Assembly (NCBI RefSeq): GCF_021134715.1
Contig: NC_060025.1
Location: 8,866,001 to 8,930,000 of the forward strand
DNA length: 64,000 nucleotides
Direction: 5' to 3'
Source: Daphnia pulex
Lineage: Eukaryota; Arthropoda; Branchiopoda; Diplostraca; Daphniidae
Part shown: one piece after another, positions 36,101 to 50,500 of the stretch
Layout: each line of letters starts with the position of its first letter
Position numbering within the stretch: position 1 is the stretch's first letter
Notes under the pieces: generated by a model
What the model was told of the DNA's origin: nothing
Database searches by the model: none
What the model saw: the letters and a program-made list of their open reading frames with translations, nothing else
Translations under genes and position numbers: made by a program

Positions 36101-39100
36101 ATGACGCAGTGGATTCCAACTCCAGAGAAGGATCGCTTGGGTGTTGGTCAGTTGACACACACTTTTTTTTGTCTTTACTATTTACTTTTTATCTTATCTC
36201 TCTTTAGCCTCTAACCGTTGATGCCCTGCATTATCTCTTGGTGTCAATCTGTTGCTTTTTTGAATGAATTTTGGCAAAACTTTGCAACTCGGCTAGATTT
36301 ATCTAAAAATAGTTTGCCTAGCAACTGGTGTCTGCCGTCTCAAGGTTTCGCTGACCTAATTGTACTTCATTTGCATTTCGTTTGATTCCAGTGACTTACA
36401 ATGTGCAGCACGATGGAGAGTACTGCCTCAAACTCGAAGTGGGTGATACAGTTCACAACTTGTGCCAGGAGGAATTCTGGTACTTTGGCTACAGTGTCAG
36501 AAATCGAGCTCTCAAAGGCATTTACCCCAAGAGCTTCATCCACATCCAGCCGTCTTTCATTGAGAAGACAGCCATAGGAGAGCAAGTGACAGCCTGCCAG
36601 TCACCCGTCGTTCAGGAAGTGACATCCGTTCTACGAGAATGGGGTCAAATCGGCCAGGAACTTTATCGAACTCACGATCACAAATGGCGTGCCGTCTATT
36701 TACTAATGAGAGACCTCATGTCCAACCGAAGCAAAATGCTCACCGGGACGTTGACGCTGGACGAACTGCGCGAGCTCACGCACGCCCTGACATCGCAAAT
36801 CGATTTCGGCAACAATTTGCTCGGCCTCGACATGGTGGTGCGTGACGAGTTGGGGAGCATTCTCAATCCAGACTCGGCCTCTGTCGTCCAACTCTACAGA
36901 CATCACGAACAGGCCTCGCAGCGAATCAAGAAAGCCGTGGCCTCCAGTAACAACATGAACGGCATTACCAACACCATCGGAATGGGACCGATGAACCCGA
37001 CCAAAATCAAACTGGCCAATCGTCACTCGCACATGTTTTTCGTCGCCGTTCGCAATTTCGTTTGCCGAATCGGTGAAGATACGGAACTGTTACTCTGCCT
37101 TTACGACGCCAAGGAATGGAAGCCGTTGACGGAGAACTACGTCCTCCGCTGGAGTCGAATGGGACTCTCGATGGATCTGGATTTACTCGGCAACATGCGA
37201 GTGCTTTACACAGACCTGGGAAGTCGAGATTTAGCCCGCGAGCGCGTCTTCCTTATCTGCTACGTGATCCGGGTGGGCAATATGGACATCCGGCCGGAAG
37301 ATCCTCGACGACAGACGACAGCAATGGGATCAACGGCCGGTGGATCTTCACGGCGGACAATCAGCGGGGCTTTGGCTAACAACTCTCCTCCTCCCGAATT
37401 CCTTCGCCGGCCCTGCGGCGTCGCCTACATGGACGTGACGGATTACCTCAGCGGTCGACAGGAGACGGACGAAGAGAAGCAGCATTTCGTGCCTTTCATT
37501 TCCTGCAGCGAACGGGACTCGCTAGACGTAACTCTGCGGCGATTGATCGTCTCAGGCCGTGAGATCAGCCACAAGGAGCACAAAAATCAAGGACTGTGGG
37601 TCAGCCTGCGACTCCTTCACGGCGATATGAAACAGGTCAGCGAGGAGCATCCCGCCCTGGTCCAGGTGGCCCAGGTGGCCGTCAGCCGCAAATTGGGTTT
37701 CCCCGAAATTATCCTGCCCGGTGACGTCCGTCACGATCTTTACCTGACCTTATCGTCGGGTGAATTCAGTCGAGGAGCCAAATCGGCCGATAAAAACGTC
37801 GAAGTGACGGTCCGCGTCTGCAACGAGAAGGGCGTACCTATTCCAGGCGTGATGCACCTGGGCAGCGGAGTGACGGCCCAGGATGAGTACCGTAGCGTCG
37901 TCTACTATCACGAAGATAAGCCGCGCTGGAGTGAAACGTTCAAGATCGCCATTCCCATCGACGAGTTCTACAGGAGTCACCTGAAATTCACGTTCAAACA
38001 TCGGTCCAGCAACGAGGCCAAAGATCGGACGGAGAAGCCGTTCGCATTGTCTTACGTCAAACTGATGCAGGACAACGGGACGACGCTGATGGACACCCAA
38101 CATGAACTGCTAGTCTACAAAGTGGATCACCGTAAATTAGACGAGAATGAAACGGCCTATTTGGGACTTCCGTCCACCCGGGCCGAATTGGTGGAACACG
38201 GGTCCTCCAAGCCGTCGGCTCCTGGCCTGACGGTCAACTCCAAAGACTCGCTGCTCATCGGCACCTGCCTCTGTTCGACTAAATTGACACAAAACGTCGA
38301 ACTCCTGGGATTGCTCAAATATCACTCGTCCCAGTCGCAGCAGTTGCCGGCCATTCTGAGTGCCTTGATGAAGGTCGACGGCGAAGAGGTGGTCAAGTTT
38401 CTCCAGGACGTCCTCGACGCTTTGTTCAACATTCTGATGCTCAATTCCGATTCAAACATCTTTGATCACTCCGTTTTTGATTGTCTAGTCTTCATTATCG
38501 GTCTGGTGACGGACCGAAAATACGAACATTTTAAGGTAAAATGTCATTTGAGTTTCTGTTTTATTTTCACTAATTGAATGACAATTTTCATTTCACACAG
38601 CCGGTGCTCGATGTTTACATCAAAGACAATTTCAGCGCCACTTTGGCCTACAAGAAGCTGCTGGTCGTGTTGAACGATTGCGTCCAGTCGACTGTGATGA
38701 CTAAATTGCAAGGCGACGATCTGCTGCGGGTGATGAAAGCCCTTCAGTACCTGTTCAAGTTTGTGGTGCGATCCCGTCAGCTGTTTGTCAACCTGTACGG
38801 CGATGTCGAAGAAGGTGCCGACTCGGATTTCGAGAGCCTCCTTCTCAATTTGTTTGCCAGCATGTCGGATTTTATGAGACGCAGCGATGGATTGGTACTA
38901 CTAGCCCAAGGGGCATGTCTCAAGTACATTCCCTGCGCCATTCCCGATCTTTTATTGGTCATTGACGATCAGCAGCTGAGGTTTGTCAACGACTGTACAA
39001 AATTTTATATTTTCATCAACGCTCCAATTTTCTGTTTTATTATTTAGTACGTCATTGGCTGATATTGTTACGAGCGTTCCAGCCGGCCGGCTCAACAATC

Positions 39101-42100
39101 AGAAGATGATGACGCTCAACGATATAGTGCACAGCCAACTGTTTCTGAAACCTGAATGCCGTGCTATTATCCTACCGGTGGTAGTCAAGCGCGTCAAAGA
39201 GTTGCTCACTGGTCCGCAGGAGGTACGTCTACGAGTTGGCATTGATTGAATGTACACTAAAAATACTTGGGGGTGTGTGTGTGGTACTACTAATAATGCA
39301 CTTACCATTACCGATCATAACTTGATTTTCTTGGTGGATGGGTTTCTTCCTTACTCTTGATCTGTCGTTTGGGTTCTTTCTGGTTGAATGTTCTTCCACA
39401 GCTGTCCTCAACAGACTTAATTGGCACCTAACCTAACCGACAAACTAACTAAAAACTAACAGGGTGGATGGGGAGGCTATAAAGTGGAACTGCGCCACAT
39501 CGAGAGGTCCAAGAGCAAAGCGGCTCGGCTCCTGGGCGAACAAGTCGATCAGAACGCATTGTCTCAAAAAGCCGCCGTCGCCGGGGAGACGAGGGCCCAA
39601 GAGGTATAATCATGTCGTGGCCATGCGCAAAAACTTTTTCATTGGCCAACTCAAAATCCGGCTGTGACTTTTTAATTTATTTCTTGGCTTATTTGGTTTT
39701 GCCTTTGGCTTTTTTTGTTCTCTGCTTTTTTTAATTTATTCGGTTCTGCATGGAGAAATCCTTTTTTTTTAATGAAAAGATTAAAATTGATAATTGCTTT
39801 AATCGATAATTATGTATTGATTGGTGGCAGGTTGAGATGAGCGTGACTGTCATGTGCGACGTGATGCAAATTCTCTACCGGAAGGATGTCGGTGGGACCC
39901 ATAACGACGTTGCCGAAGTGATGGCCAACGGATTGCGGACCATCATTCAGACCATCATTTCTATCGACCGTGAAGATCCGTTTGTCGGTCCCCTGGTCTC
40001 GGTCATGCTGTCCATCTTCCGTCAAATGACCCCGCATCATTATCGCAATTATTTGGGACACTTTGCCACTCGCTCCGACCTGTTGGATTTCCTCATCGAG
40101 ATTCTCATGGTCTTCAAGGATCTCGTGGCCAAACACGTCTACGCTCCTGATTGGGCCCAAATGATTCTCCTGCAGAATTCCATCATCCTGAAAGCTTTGC
40201 GCTTTTTCTCGCACACCATTCGGGATCGATTCTCCAATCCCTACGAGGGCCAGCTCTGGAATAATTATTTCTTCTGCGCCATTACGTAATAATTCCATTA
40301 CATAAAACAATTTTTTAATATTCAAAAAATATGTTTATCACTTACTCAGGTACGTGTGTCAGCCGGCCCTTCAACTGGAATCGTTCACCCAAACGAAACG
40401 GCGTCAAGTGCTGGCCAGGTACCGGGACATGCGACGCGAGATGGGCTTCGAAATTCGAACAATGTGGTTCAACCTCGGCCAGCACAAGATCAATTTCGTT
40501 CCAGCCATGGTGGGCCAGTTCCTGGAAATGACGTTGCTACCCGAGACGGAATTGCGCAGAGCGACGATCCCCATCTTTTTCGACATGATGCAATGCGAAT
40601 TCTACTCGCCTCGACTCCAGGGCGAAGCTTACAGTGACACCAAGCGCGACTCGTCTCACATCAAAGTAAATTACGAGTTGATGACGTTGGAAATTTTAGC
40701 GAACGCCCCCTAATCCCCTCATTTAAAATGGCCAACTTTGTACTCAAACTCAATTTGAGCGAAAAGTTTTCCAAAAGATCAAAGGCTTTTGGGATTATAA
40801 ACATTTTTCCAGCCGAACCCTTTAGTTTTGGGCAATAAGGATCAACGCGCCAACTTTGTACTTTTAAAGTTCATAATTGAAATGTCCTTTGATTATTCAG
40901 GATTTTAATTGAAATCCTATTTGTGCCCTTTAGCTTGTGAACGACAAAGTCTTTTTTTTTGCTGATACATTTTCGTTCCTAATTGAATTGCATCCTCTTT
41001 TGCAGGGCAACTTTCAAGAAGTTGAAAATAAATTGATCACCCAACTGGACGTCCTGGTGGAGGGCGGAAGGGGAGACGAGCACTACAAGGATCTCTTCCA
41101 GTCGCTGATGACGGAACTGTGCGAGAAACACTCTACGATGCGCGACCAGGGCCTGAAACTTGTCCGCACAGTCACCCGGTTGATGGAGCGGCTCCTCGAG
41201 TACCGATCCATCATCACGGATGAGAACCGCGAGAACCGGATGAGCTGCACCGTCAACTTGTTGAATTTCTACCAAGAGATCAGCCGCAAGGAAATGTACA
41301 TCCGCTATCTCAACAAGTTGTGCGACTTGCACTTGGAATGCGACAACTTCACAGAGGCCGCCTACACGCTCCAGCTTCACGCCCAGCTGTTGCGGTGGAG
41401 CGACGAGCCTCTGCCGACGCTTCTCCTCACCTCTAGGCATCCGCACATAACGTCGCACCGCCAGCTGAAGGAAGCCCTCTACCTGGACAGTATCGATCTC
41501 TTTGACCGCGGTAAAATGTGGGAATGCGCCCTGTCGCTCTGCAAGGAGCTGGCCCGTCAGTACGAAGAAGAAACGTTCGATTACGGACGTCTGGGCGCCT
41601 TGCTCAACCGGATGGCCACCCTCTATGATCACATTATCCATCAAGTGCGTCACGAACCCGAATATTTCCGAGTGGCCTTCTACGGTCGCGGATTTCCGGC
41701 TTTCCTTCAAAACAAAATTTTTGTCTTCCGGGGTAAAGAATACGAAAGGTTGAGCGAATTCTCCAACCGGATCATGCTGCAATTCCCCAACGCCGAGACG
41801 ATGAACCGGCTGACTCCGCCCGACCAGGAGATTATGGATTCGCCGCAGCAGTACTTGCAGATGAACAAAGTCGATCCGATGCTCAGCGCCGAGGATCAGG
41901 AGCGATTCGCCAGCAAACCCGTCAGCGAGCAGATTTTGCGCTTCTACCGGGTCAACCGCGTCCAGCGTTTCAGCTTCTCGCGGCCGTTCCATCGAGGCCA
42001 GCGCGACTCGGACAACGCCTTCTCGACCACCTGGCTGGAGCGGACCATTTTGACGACGTCCCACCAATTGCCGGGCATCCTGCGGTGGTTCCCGGTGGTC

Positions 42101-43877
42101 GAGTCTCACGTCTTTGAACTGAATCCCATCCAGTTCGCCATCGAGACGATGGAGAAGAGCAATAAATCGCTGACGGAATTGATCCTGTCGCACCGATCCG
42201 ATCCCAAACTCACCCTGCATCCGCTGACGATGAAGCTCCAGGGCATCGTCGACGCTGCCGTCAACGGCGGCATCAGCAACTACGAGAAGGCCTTTTTCAC
42301 CGATCGCTATCTGCTGGAACACCCGGAAGACGCCGATTCCGTGTCGGAGCTGCAGGAACTGTTTGCTCTGCAGATCCCGCTGGTGGAAGCGGCTCTGGTC
42401 GTCCATCGATCGCGAGTCAACCAGGCCTTGCAGCCACTCCAGCAGCGGATAGAAGAGTGCTTCCAGGAGATGCGGGTTCATATTGAGAGCAAATATGGCA
42501 GACGGGATGTGGACCCGCAACTGGAGCGTCAAATGGAGCAGCTGACTCGGAATCAGCGGCAATCGACACACAGTTCCGGTGGCGGCGGAGGCTTGGGAGT
42601 GGGTCCTTACTCTCTTTACAACCGGCTGAGTACCAACAGCACAGGAGATGCCAGTCATCCGGATTCGGTCCATCATCATCTCTCCTCTCCGGCGAATTTG
42701 ACTTCCAGTGTGAACATTGCGGCGTCTCGATTGTCATCCGTCACGCTCCAATCGCCCGGCGGCTCAAGTGGAGGATCGTTACATAATCCATCGATAACCA
42801 GGCACCAATCCAGCTTGTTTTCTCGCACTTCCTCCCAAGCCGTTCTGTCGTCGCTGAGTTTTTCACTGCCCAGCAGCAGTTCCTCTTCAGCCAATCCATC
42901 GTCATCCGGCAGTAGTATCTCTCCCGTCAAGATGCTCACGACTGGCCATCGATTCCGTTCCAACAAATCCGGCACCGACAAGAAATTGCGAGACAAGGAG
43001 AATAAACAGCATCGAGATTCATTCCGCCGGCTGAGTTCCAGTTCGATTGGTGGCCGTGGATCGCATTTCCCCAGCTTGTCGCTGGCCGGATTCGGATTAG
43101 GTGGAAGCAGTAATTCGGTCCCGTCAAGCCCTGCCGTAGTGGTGAATTCTTCCGGCAACAGCAACAGCGGTAGCACCAGCGCTCTGGGTGAGTTAATCGA
43201 GTTTGCACAGCAGTCGAATCGATCCCGATTTTCTCGGCGGACACATTGGCAATTACGTTGCGTCCTGGGACGTCCCCCTAAACCTTGAACTCCGGTCTGG
43301 CGATCGATCGGATGTGTGTCCGTTGCCCTTCCTCCCGTCACCTTTTGATCCATCCAATTATTCTCTACTTCTTTCCTGTTTCGAGTGTTCACATTTTTCC
43401 CGTCTGAATGTTGTTTTTTTCCTTTTGCTTATAGGTTCGAGTGCTCATTCGCTGGATGCCTCGTCGTCGTCTGAAACGGTGGGCCAACTAGCCTTGTCGG
43501 AATCGACGTCTTCGCCGACGGTTGTCATCGAATTGACGCAACAATTGACGGCCAAACGGCCACTCAGGTCCGAGGCCAGACGATCGTCGACCGTCAACCG
43601 ACCGTCGTATAACGGCGATGGTCTCGGTGGCGTTTGCTCCTCACCGTCGCAGAATAGCGTCGCATCGACGCTGAGTTCATCGTCCGGCGAAGACCTTCCG
43701 CCACCTCTTCCGGCTAAACAGGGGTGCTCTACTAGCGTCGGAGGTTGTGGCGATGTACCTCCAGAGAAGCCGCCGTTACCCGTCGTCAATTTGTCGGAGA
43801 TCAAAGAGGGTGGAGAAAATGGAGGAGCTCCACCCCCTCCACCCAAGAAACCGGCACGCCCATTACCTCCCATCTAG
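36101..43877 (+). CDS. mbc: DOCK1/myoblast city-type Rac guanine-nucleotide exchange factor
   Basis: DOCK1/2/5-family proteins (fly Myoblast city, worm CED-5) act with ELMO and Crk to activate Rac in cell migration, myoblast fusion and engulfment. Nine exons (36101-36146, 36392-38535, 38601-38980, 39048-39222, 39463-39603, 39831-40285, 40350-40665, 41006-43187, 43435-43877) give 2,093 residues. Domains in order: N-terminal SH3 (about 16-75, YNVQHDGEYCLKLEVGD), the lipid-binding DHR1/C2 region (about 445-595, from FPEIILPGDVRHDLYLTL), a helical middle, and the catalytic DHR2/DOCKER (about 1305-1720, from YLNKLCDLHLECDNFTEAAY). The tail is Ser-rich and ends in proline motifs (PPPLPAK, PPPPPKKPARPLPP) fit for Crk SH3 domains. 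Exon 5 is a 141-bp phase-0 cassette absent from the family core. Longer than the typical ~1,870-1,970 residues mainly through the tail and the cassette. Confidence 0.95.
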
Positions 43878-46310
43878 TTAAAAAAACAAACATCCCCTCC
43901 ACATTCAACAGCAAAAAGTTAGTGCAAACACTCGTAACACTTGACGCAAAAAAAAAACCACCACCACACTATGTTTGTGGTTCTTTTTTCTTTTTATTCT
44001 TTTACAGAAATTCATTTGTTTTTAAACACTCTCTTTTTACAAATTGCTCCAACTTCAAGTGACCTTTGACTCTTGAGATCTTTTGATTTAAACATATAAT
44101 CATGATTTCTCAAATCTTTTTCCCTTTTTTTAATTATCCTCTCCTTATTCTTTTGTTTGATTGTTTATTGAGCGAGTCACCAGTTTTCTTTTTTTTTTAA
44201 TCTTCGTGTCTTATTCTCGTTCTTGTTTGTGTGCCCTCTTGACTGCGAAAACCTCAACCACACTTATTTCCCCCCTCCCGCTTTATAGGGAAAAAAAATA
44301 TTTCTTTTCCAATTTGTTTCTCCTATTGTCGTCGTCGTTTTTATTTTTAAATCTCGGAGCAATCGGCCCTTTTCCAACAACACAAATAATGGAGCACATG
44401 TACAACTAGTCGTGAATAATGATGAAAATGAAGCACATGAAAAAGAAAAAAAAAACATTGTGGTTGATCAAATACGATGTGTGCCTTGATAAAAAGAAAT
44501 AATACAAAATAACCAGACTCGTTTTAGTGAAACGTCAATTTTGTACTACCCGCCTTTTTTTTTTTAAATCTTTTTGGCGCTTTTTTATTATTTAGAAATC
44601 AAATATTTGCGAATGTTTGGCAATGTCGGCAGAAAAATGGAACCCATTTCCTTTGAAGTTTCAAACGTGTGAAAAGCATGTCCAGACTTGCAGTTTTCAA
44701 TTGTTTAACTGAGTCTGTGATTTGATTAAAAATTACGTTTCCTACTTTTGTTTGACTGTGTGTGCAGGACATGAAAGCCAGTTTTATTCTATAGTGAATC
44801 GCCAATATACTTCACCGTTGTTCATTAGCCAAAAACTCTTTTGTACCATGTACGTTGACTTGACATGCTGAGCACATTGAGAGGCTGTAAGGCTACAATA
44901 CTACATCAGTTCATTTTCTAGACCCCCAAGTTTCTGCATGTGTGAGCATTCCCTTTGTGTGGAAACATGTAATTGTTAGCAAAGGGTTTGTCAAGCATAA
45001 AAACCTTGACGCTGACTTTTTGTCTGGATCTGCAACTTTTCTGGGAGATGCACACCGACTCTGAACATCACCAATTCTTTATGCAGCCTGCATCTTCCCT
45101 TTTTGAGATGAGTGTCATCATTTTCAGCCAAGGCAAAGAAAATCCCACCAGCCTATCATCACCATTGACATGTTGGACAGAAGCTTTGTCAACTTGTTCC
45201 CATTGCAGATGACTACGATCCACCAAGCCAATCTTGAGAGCCAAGTTTTCCTGAGAGATGAGCCTCCCCCGTGAAAGGATCTTCTGCATGAATATCTGAA
45301 GGTAAGTCAGCAAAACAACTTTGCCTCATTAGTAGCCTGTGTGCACCTTTGCCTTCGTAGTCGACCAAGTCTTTGAAACTCAAGTTCAGGGAGTCTGATT
45401 ATAACTAAAAGTCTCCTGTGATTCCCACCTCTTTTGCTCTTTGATTACGATTACGTAATTGCGCCGAATTTCCCGAAAAGTTTTTAATCATTGCCTTAAA
45501 CCGAACATAACTTTGAACAAAGACTCTGTGATCACAACCCCCAGGTTTTCTCGCCTTGAATTTCGGCCTAAGTTTTTCTTAAAATTGAATGACGTTTACA
45601 TCGAACATTCGATTTGCATGTGGGATACCGAGAAATACTATTATATAATCCCTTTCTACCATTTTTTACTTTTGAGCTCTTTTATGGGTCTTGATGGGCT
45701 GCTGGTTCCATCAGAGCCTGTGTATATCCCTTTGGCAAAGACGGAAATCCCCACACGAGAGATCGAAGGAATGAGATCGGTTGCAGTTTTCCATTGTCGA
45801 GCACACAAAGATTATCACGAATGTCGAGAGGAAATCCCGCAAAGAAACAAAGCCCCATATCGATCCTTGTATACAATGTGTACACGGCTGCAGTTTTTTG
45901 CCAGGATGCTCACTGGCGAAAGGAGCCAAGTCATTTGATTGCTCCTTCTTTTTTTTCCTGCACGATCGAACGCCCGTGTGTGTGTGACCTTTTGTTTGAC
46001 ACGAAGCAAGTCCCGTTCTCCATTCTTTATATCCCAAGTTATCGATCCCTTATTACATTAAGGAGCGAACCCCAGTAGACATTGTATTTCTCTCTGCCTG
46101 GTGACACTGGTGACAGGTACATTATATTTACACACAGAGACACATGCAATTGTCATTTGTTTTCCAGTAAGTTACTTTTTTATTTTTTTTACTTTCGTTT
46201 CCCTGGAGGTAAAATAACATTAAACGTTCAATCATGTGGAGGATATCGCGGGTGGGAATCGAATGACACAATATTTATAAGAAAGGATGGGGTTATGTTG
46301 GAAGGCGTAA
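43878..46310. other. Intergenic between convergent DOCK and Dop1R2
   Basis: About 2.4 kb including both 3' UTRs. Long T-rich runs; several open frames of 80-160 codons lack family resemblance or splice context and are not called. Confidence 0.5.
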
Positions 46311-47525
46311 TCACATGGGAAAAGAGGTCGAGTGATGACACAGAGATGCAAAAGTGGGGCTGTCCGTCAACGGACTCAGTTGGGAGCCACTCGTTGCGGC
46401 CAGCACGATACTGGCGTGGGAATGCGGCCGGCTGCTGGCCACCGTCGACATGGAGGAAATCGTGGCTGTTGTCGCCGATCCTCCGAGATTGTGGTGATGC
46501 TGCAACCAACAAATAATCCCTTATACCGTCCGTCCTTTTTCCCCGTATTAGTAATAACAACCGTCTAAGCAATAATAGATCTCGGCAGCGTCATCTGTCA
46601 TGTCTATCCATCCCCTACACGATCCTGGCCGTGATGGATCTTTTATCTAATTCGACATGTTTTGGACCCTTGCAAGGAAAAAGTTTGGTCTCGTTCACTA
46701 CAACGTGATCTCACAACCAAACTTTTTCTTGGTTATTTCCGTTTACTTGACTTCCGGTTATGCCCGCGGGGGAGGTGCGGAGTTTGACTGGAACCCAAAC
46801 ATCATTTTTGCCGATCGATGTTGGTGTAATTTGTGTTGCCTACGTCAATGTCTAAAGTCAACGATATTCTCGTACGTGACTGATTTCTTCCCTATTTTTG
46901 TGTTTTTTAATATTACGAGAAACTATCCGTCGATTGTTGTTTGAGAGCATAGAGTAACATGAATGCAACTTGAGAAAAGGAATCAATACGCCCGTAGATA
47001 TACTAGTAGATATCTATCTATATGGATTTCTTAGCGTATATATACATAATTACGTCTATATCGCGTAACTCACGTTTAGGGCGTTGTTGCTCCCGCTCTT
47101 GGCGCTGTGCCTCTTCCAGCGATGAAACAGACGTGGGCAGCATCCGCACAGGATTCTTGCGAAAGCCCTGTTGAATAATTGATATATACATGTCGAAATG
47201 CATCACATTTCTTGCCACGATCATTAACGAATAAATTCCTCTTGAATTGAGAACGGGAAAATATTTTCTTCTTTTTTTTGCTTCCGGCGGAATCCGGAAT
47301 CGGCAAAAAATTATTTTTCATTATATTGTACACGGCTTCTTGTCACTGGAATAAAAACAACTCTCATTTCTTTTCCTCAATTTATGGGGAATCTTTTGTG
47401 TCCCGATGACTTGGTGGATATCTCACGTTTTCTTCATTTCGTTCGGGCTCTCCCGTTTTATTTTTAGGCTGACGTCAGCCTTATACATATTCCCTTTTAT
47501 AAACGGACAAATACCCAGTGCCCCT

Positions 47526-47557
<32 letters not shown>

Positions 47558-50500
47558 GACTTTACTCTGGTTTCAGCTCCCTGTTTGCTATGCATAGGCA
47601 AACACGACTCTCGCTCAACTTACATGGCCGCAGGGGAGATAAGAACGAGATGCGCAACTTTCCTCTTTTCTTTTTTCGTGAATCACCACCGTGTGTGTGT
47701 TTGCAACATACCGCCGACAAAATGCCGCTGCATGAAACCGATTTATTCTTGCCGTAGTTTCACTTGGTTCAACTCACGTACGCCATCCACTTTATACTCT
47801 TTTTTCGTGATTTCTTCTGCGTTCGAGTTAAACTAAATCGAGACAACACCCGGACAACACCCCCCACCCAGTTGAATGGGTAACGCACTGCTGGAAGGCA
47901 ACTACAACGACATTTGACAAGAGTCAAATTTGATCAAAATGTCATATATTTTTTTCCTTTCTCTTTCACGATTGAACGAACGATCGTATCGATCCATCTC
48001 AAATCGCATTTGAACAGTATGGGACTATTTCCTTTTTTCTGGTAGGAGAGAGGGCCTGCAAGGGAGAGAGGGGGGAAATATGTGGTGAATCTACTAATCA
48101 GACAACTTCAGGTCGACGTAGAGAGCCGAGAAAAATCAATTGAAAAGAGAAAATGGAATTTTCGGCAGCGCAGCAAGTTAAAATAAAGAAGTCGAGAAAG
48201 AAGAAAAAAGAAGAGATGGAAAAGCTTGTTTATCGACGTGCTGTTTGCTTCTGACTTCGTCAGTCAAAGACCCGGTCTGTTCTTTCTTCTTTTTTTTACA
48301 TTTTGTTGGCGTCTGTTATGTTTTTCTGACGTGTATATTGTAGCACAGTCACCTAATCAGACGAATCTCTTGGGTTCTAGCACACATTTTTGCTTATTTT
48401 TTTTAAAAAAAGGGGGAGGGAGAGCGCGGGAAAGTAAAATTTTTTAAAAAAAGAAGAGAATCAATAAACTGAAAACTGGGGAGAAAACCTTGCTCCGCTT
48501 CTTGATTATCTTTGGCCCCCCCCCCCTCAGAATAAAAAAGGCGATATACATCGTCTGGGATGGTAAGAGATGCTGCTGATTGAAATATAGATATCAACGC
48601 CGGTCCTAGATTCCTATTTCCCCTGCATGCACAGCCGAGGAAGCTATTTCACGGTGAGATTGGATAAAAAATGAATTTCTTCTTTTTATTTTTTTTTCGC
48701 GGGAAATTTGAAATGCGTTCAATTTTTTAAATCTTGTCTCTTTTAACTATTTATCAATCCCCAAGAGCTACGTGTGCTATCGGCTTAACTAATTGACAAT
48801 CGACCAACATCGCTGCAATCTCTCAGCCATTAGTAAAATTGGAAGTTTGGAACTGCTGGGAAATCGGCTTTTTTTATTCTTTTAAGGAAAAGGTAATGAA
48901 TTCAAATACCTCGGCTCGAACCTTATATCGGCCAATTTATCTGGAATTCCTTCTCTATTCGTTTTAATTTCTCTATTACTCCCGTCTTTTATATTCGATC
49001 GGTTAACGAGAGGAATGGAGGATGAAAGAAGGGGCCGGGAGGGCGGGTTGATTGATCAACACTGGCTATATAAGAATTAGTTATCACGCATCACCATCTC
49101 CCTCCAAGACAAGAAGAAGGAGTCGGGAGTATTAGATGGGTGTGTCTCATCCTTCATCCGCAGTTCATCCCGGCGTCTAGTAACTTAGATATATATAACA
49201 CGTGCCAGTCTATCCAGGGCTTTGCAGTCTATACATCAAACGATAGATCCAGCTGCCGGAGGGGAGGAGAAAAAAGGGAAGGGTATACACACACAGCACA
49301 GGACGGCTGTTGTTGGACAGACAGATTCTCGACACGCAAATCCAATCACCCGTGGAACGGACACAAGTGTCGAGTAAGTCTCTTTTCCCTCTTCTTGTTT
49401 TCTTCTTCTTCTTCTTTTCTTTATTGAGACTGGGCGCTGGATGTTAATATCCTGAAACGGAGCTGCAGGAACTCGTTCTCACTCGTCTGCTCTTGTTATC
49501 CATCATTTGATTATTTGCTGGGCGTTGGCCGCTGATGTTATATCGAGACTGACGCGCAAATGCGGATTGAGTTGAGATTCTCTTGTACATCACTGAAGAT
49601 TCCACTTCATCCGCTTTCTTGATCCTTCATTATATTCCGGGATCGCACCCCGACTCGGTGGACGTCTCTGCCAGATGTCGTTTCATAATGGAATCGTCGA
49701 GATTCGAAATGCGTTTTCCTTCTTGAAATTTTGGCGCAAATTAAGCCGGAGAACTTGGAACTGCTTTTCCTTGAATTTTCATGCGCCTCGTCGTTGGAAC
49801 AAAAACAGACTGGGGGGAAACGGAACTGCTGTCGGAGATACAAAGAATTTTACTGTACCTTCTGAAATCGCGAGACCAGCAAGCGTAGATGACGGGGTTC
49901 ATGCCCGAGTTGATCCATCCGAGCCAAGTGACGACGGTGACGACCCGTTCCGGGTTGTGGATGCACGACTGACAGAAAGCCGAGAGCAAATTCGTCACGA
50001 AGAAAGGCAACCAACACGCGATGAACACGCCCATCACGATGCCCAGCGTCCTGTTTATTGGGGTTCAATCGGGAACGAAATATTTTTTTGTCAATTGTTA
50101 ATTTTTATTCAATCGGAAAATTATCGCCAATTTGCAAATGGGGGAAGAAGAAATTTGAAAAATTGACATACTTGGCCGCTTTGCGCTCCTTGGCGATTTT
50201 AGCCAATTTTCGACTCAAATTCATTTTGGCGATTGGCAAACGTCCCGATCCGCCGTCGCCGTCGACCGACGAGGAAACGGACAGGCCGGCAATCGTCGCC
50301 TCCGTTTGTGAATGGCGCCGATCGATTGCGGATTGTTGTCGCTGCAAAGTTGACGGTTGGGAAGCGTCGGCGATTTGCAGGACGTTGTTGCTGGTGCTGG
50401 ACGTCGATGAAGGATCGATGGGCAATTGGTGACGATTGGCCGCCTGATAAGTCAAAAGGGCGGCGGCCGCAGCGCATCGCCGATTGTCGGAAGCGACTCG

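Noticed and set aside
40979..42679. 566-codon minus-strand open frame
   Set aside because: Antisense shadow of the large DOCK exon 8, with no family resemblance and His/Gln/Arg-rich composition.
42676..43392. 238-codon minus-strand open frame
   Set aside because: Shadow of the Ser-rich DOCK tail coding region.
45459..45938. 159-codon plus-strand open frame in the DOCK-Dop1R2 gap
   Set aside because: Its only start context is weak, composition is mixed, no motif or splice partner was seen.
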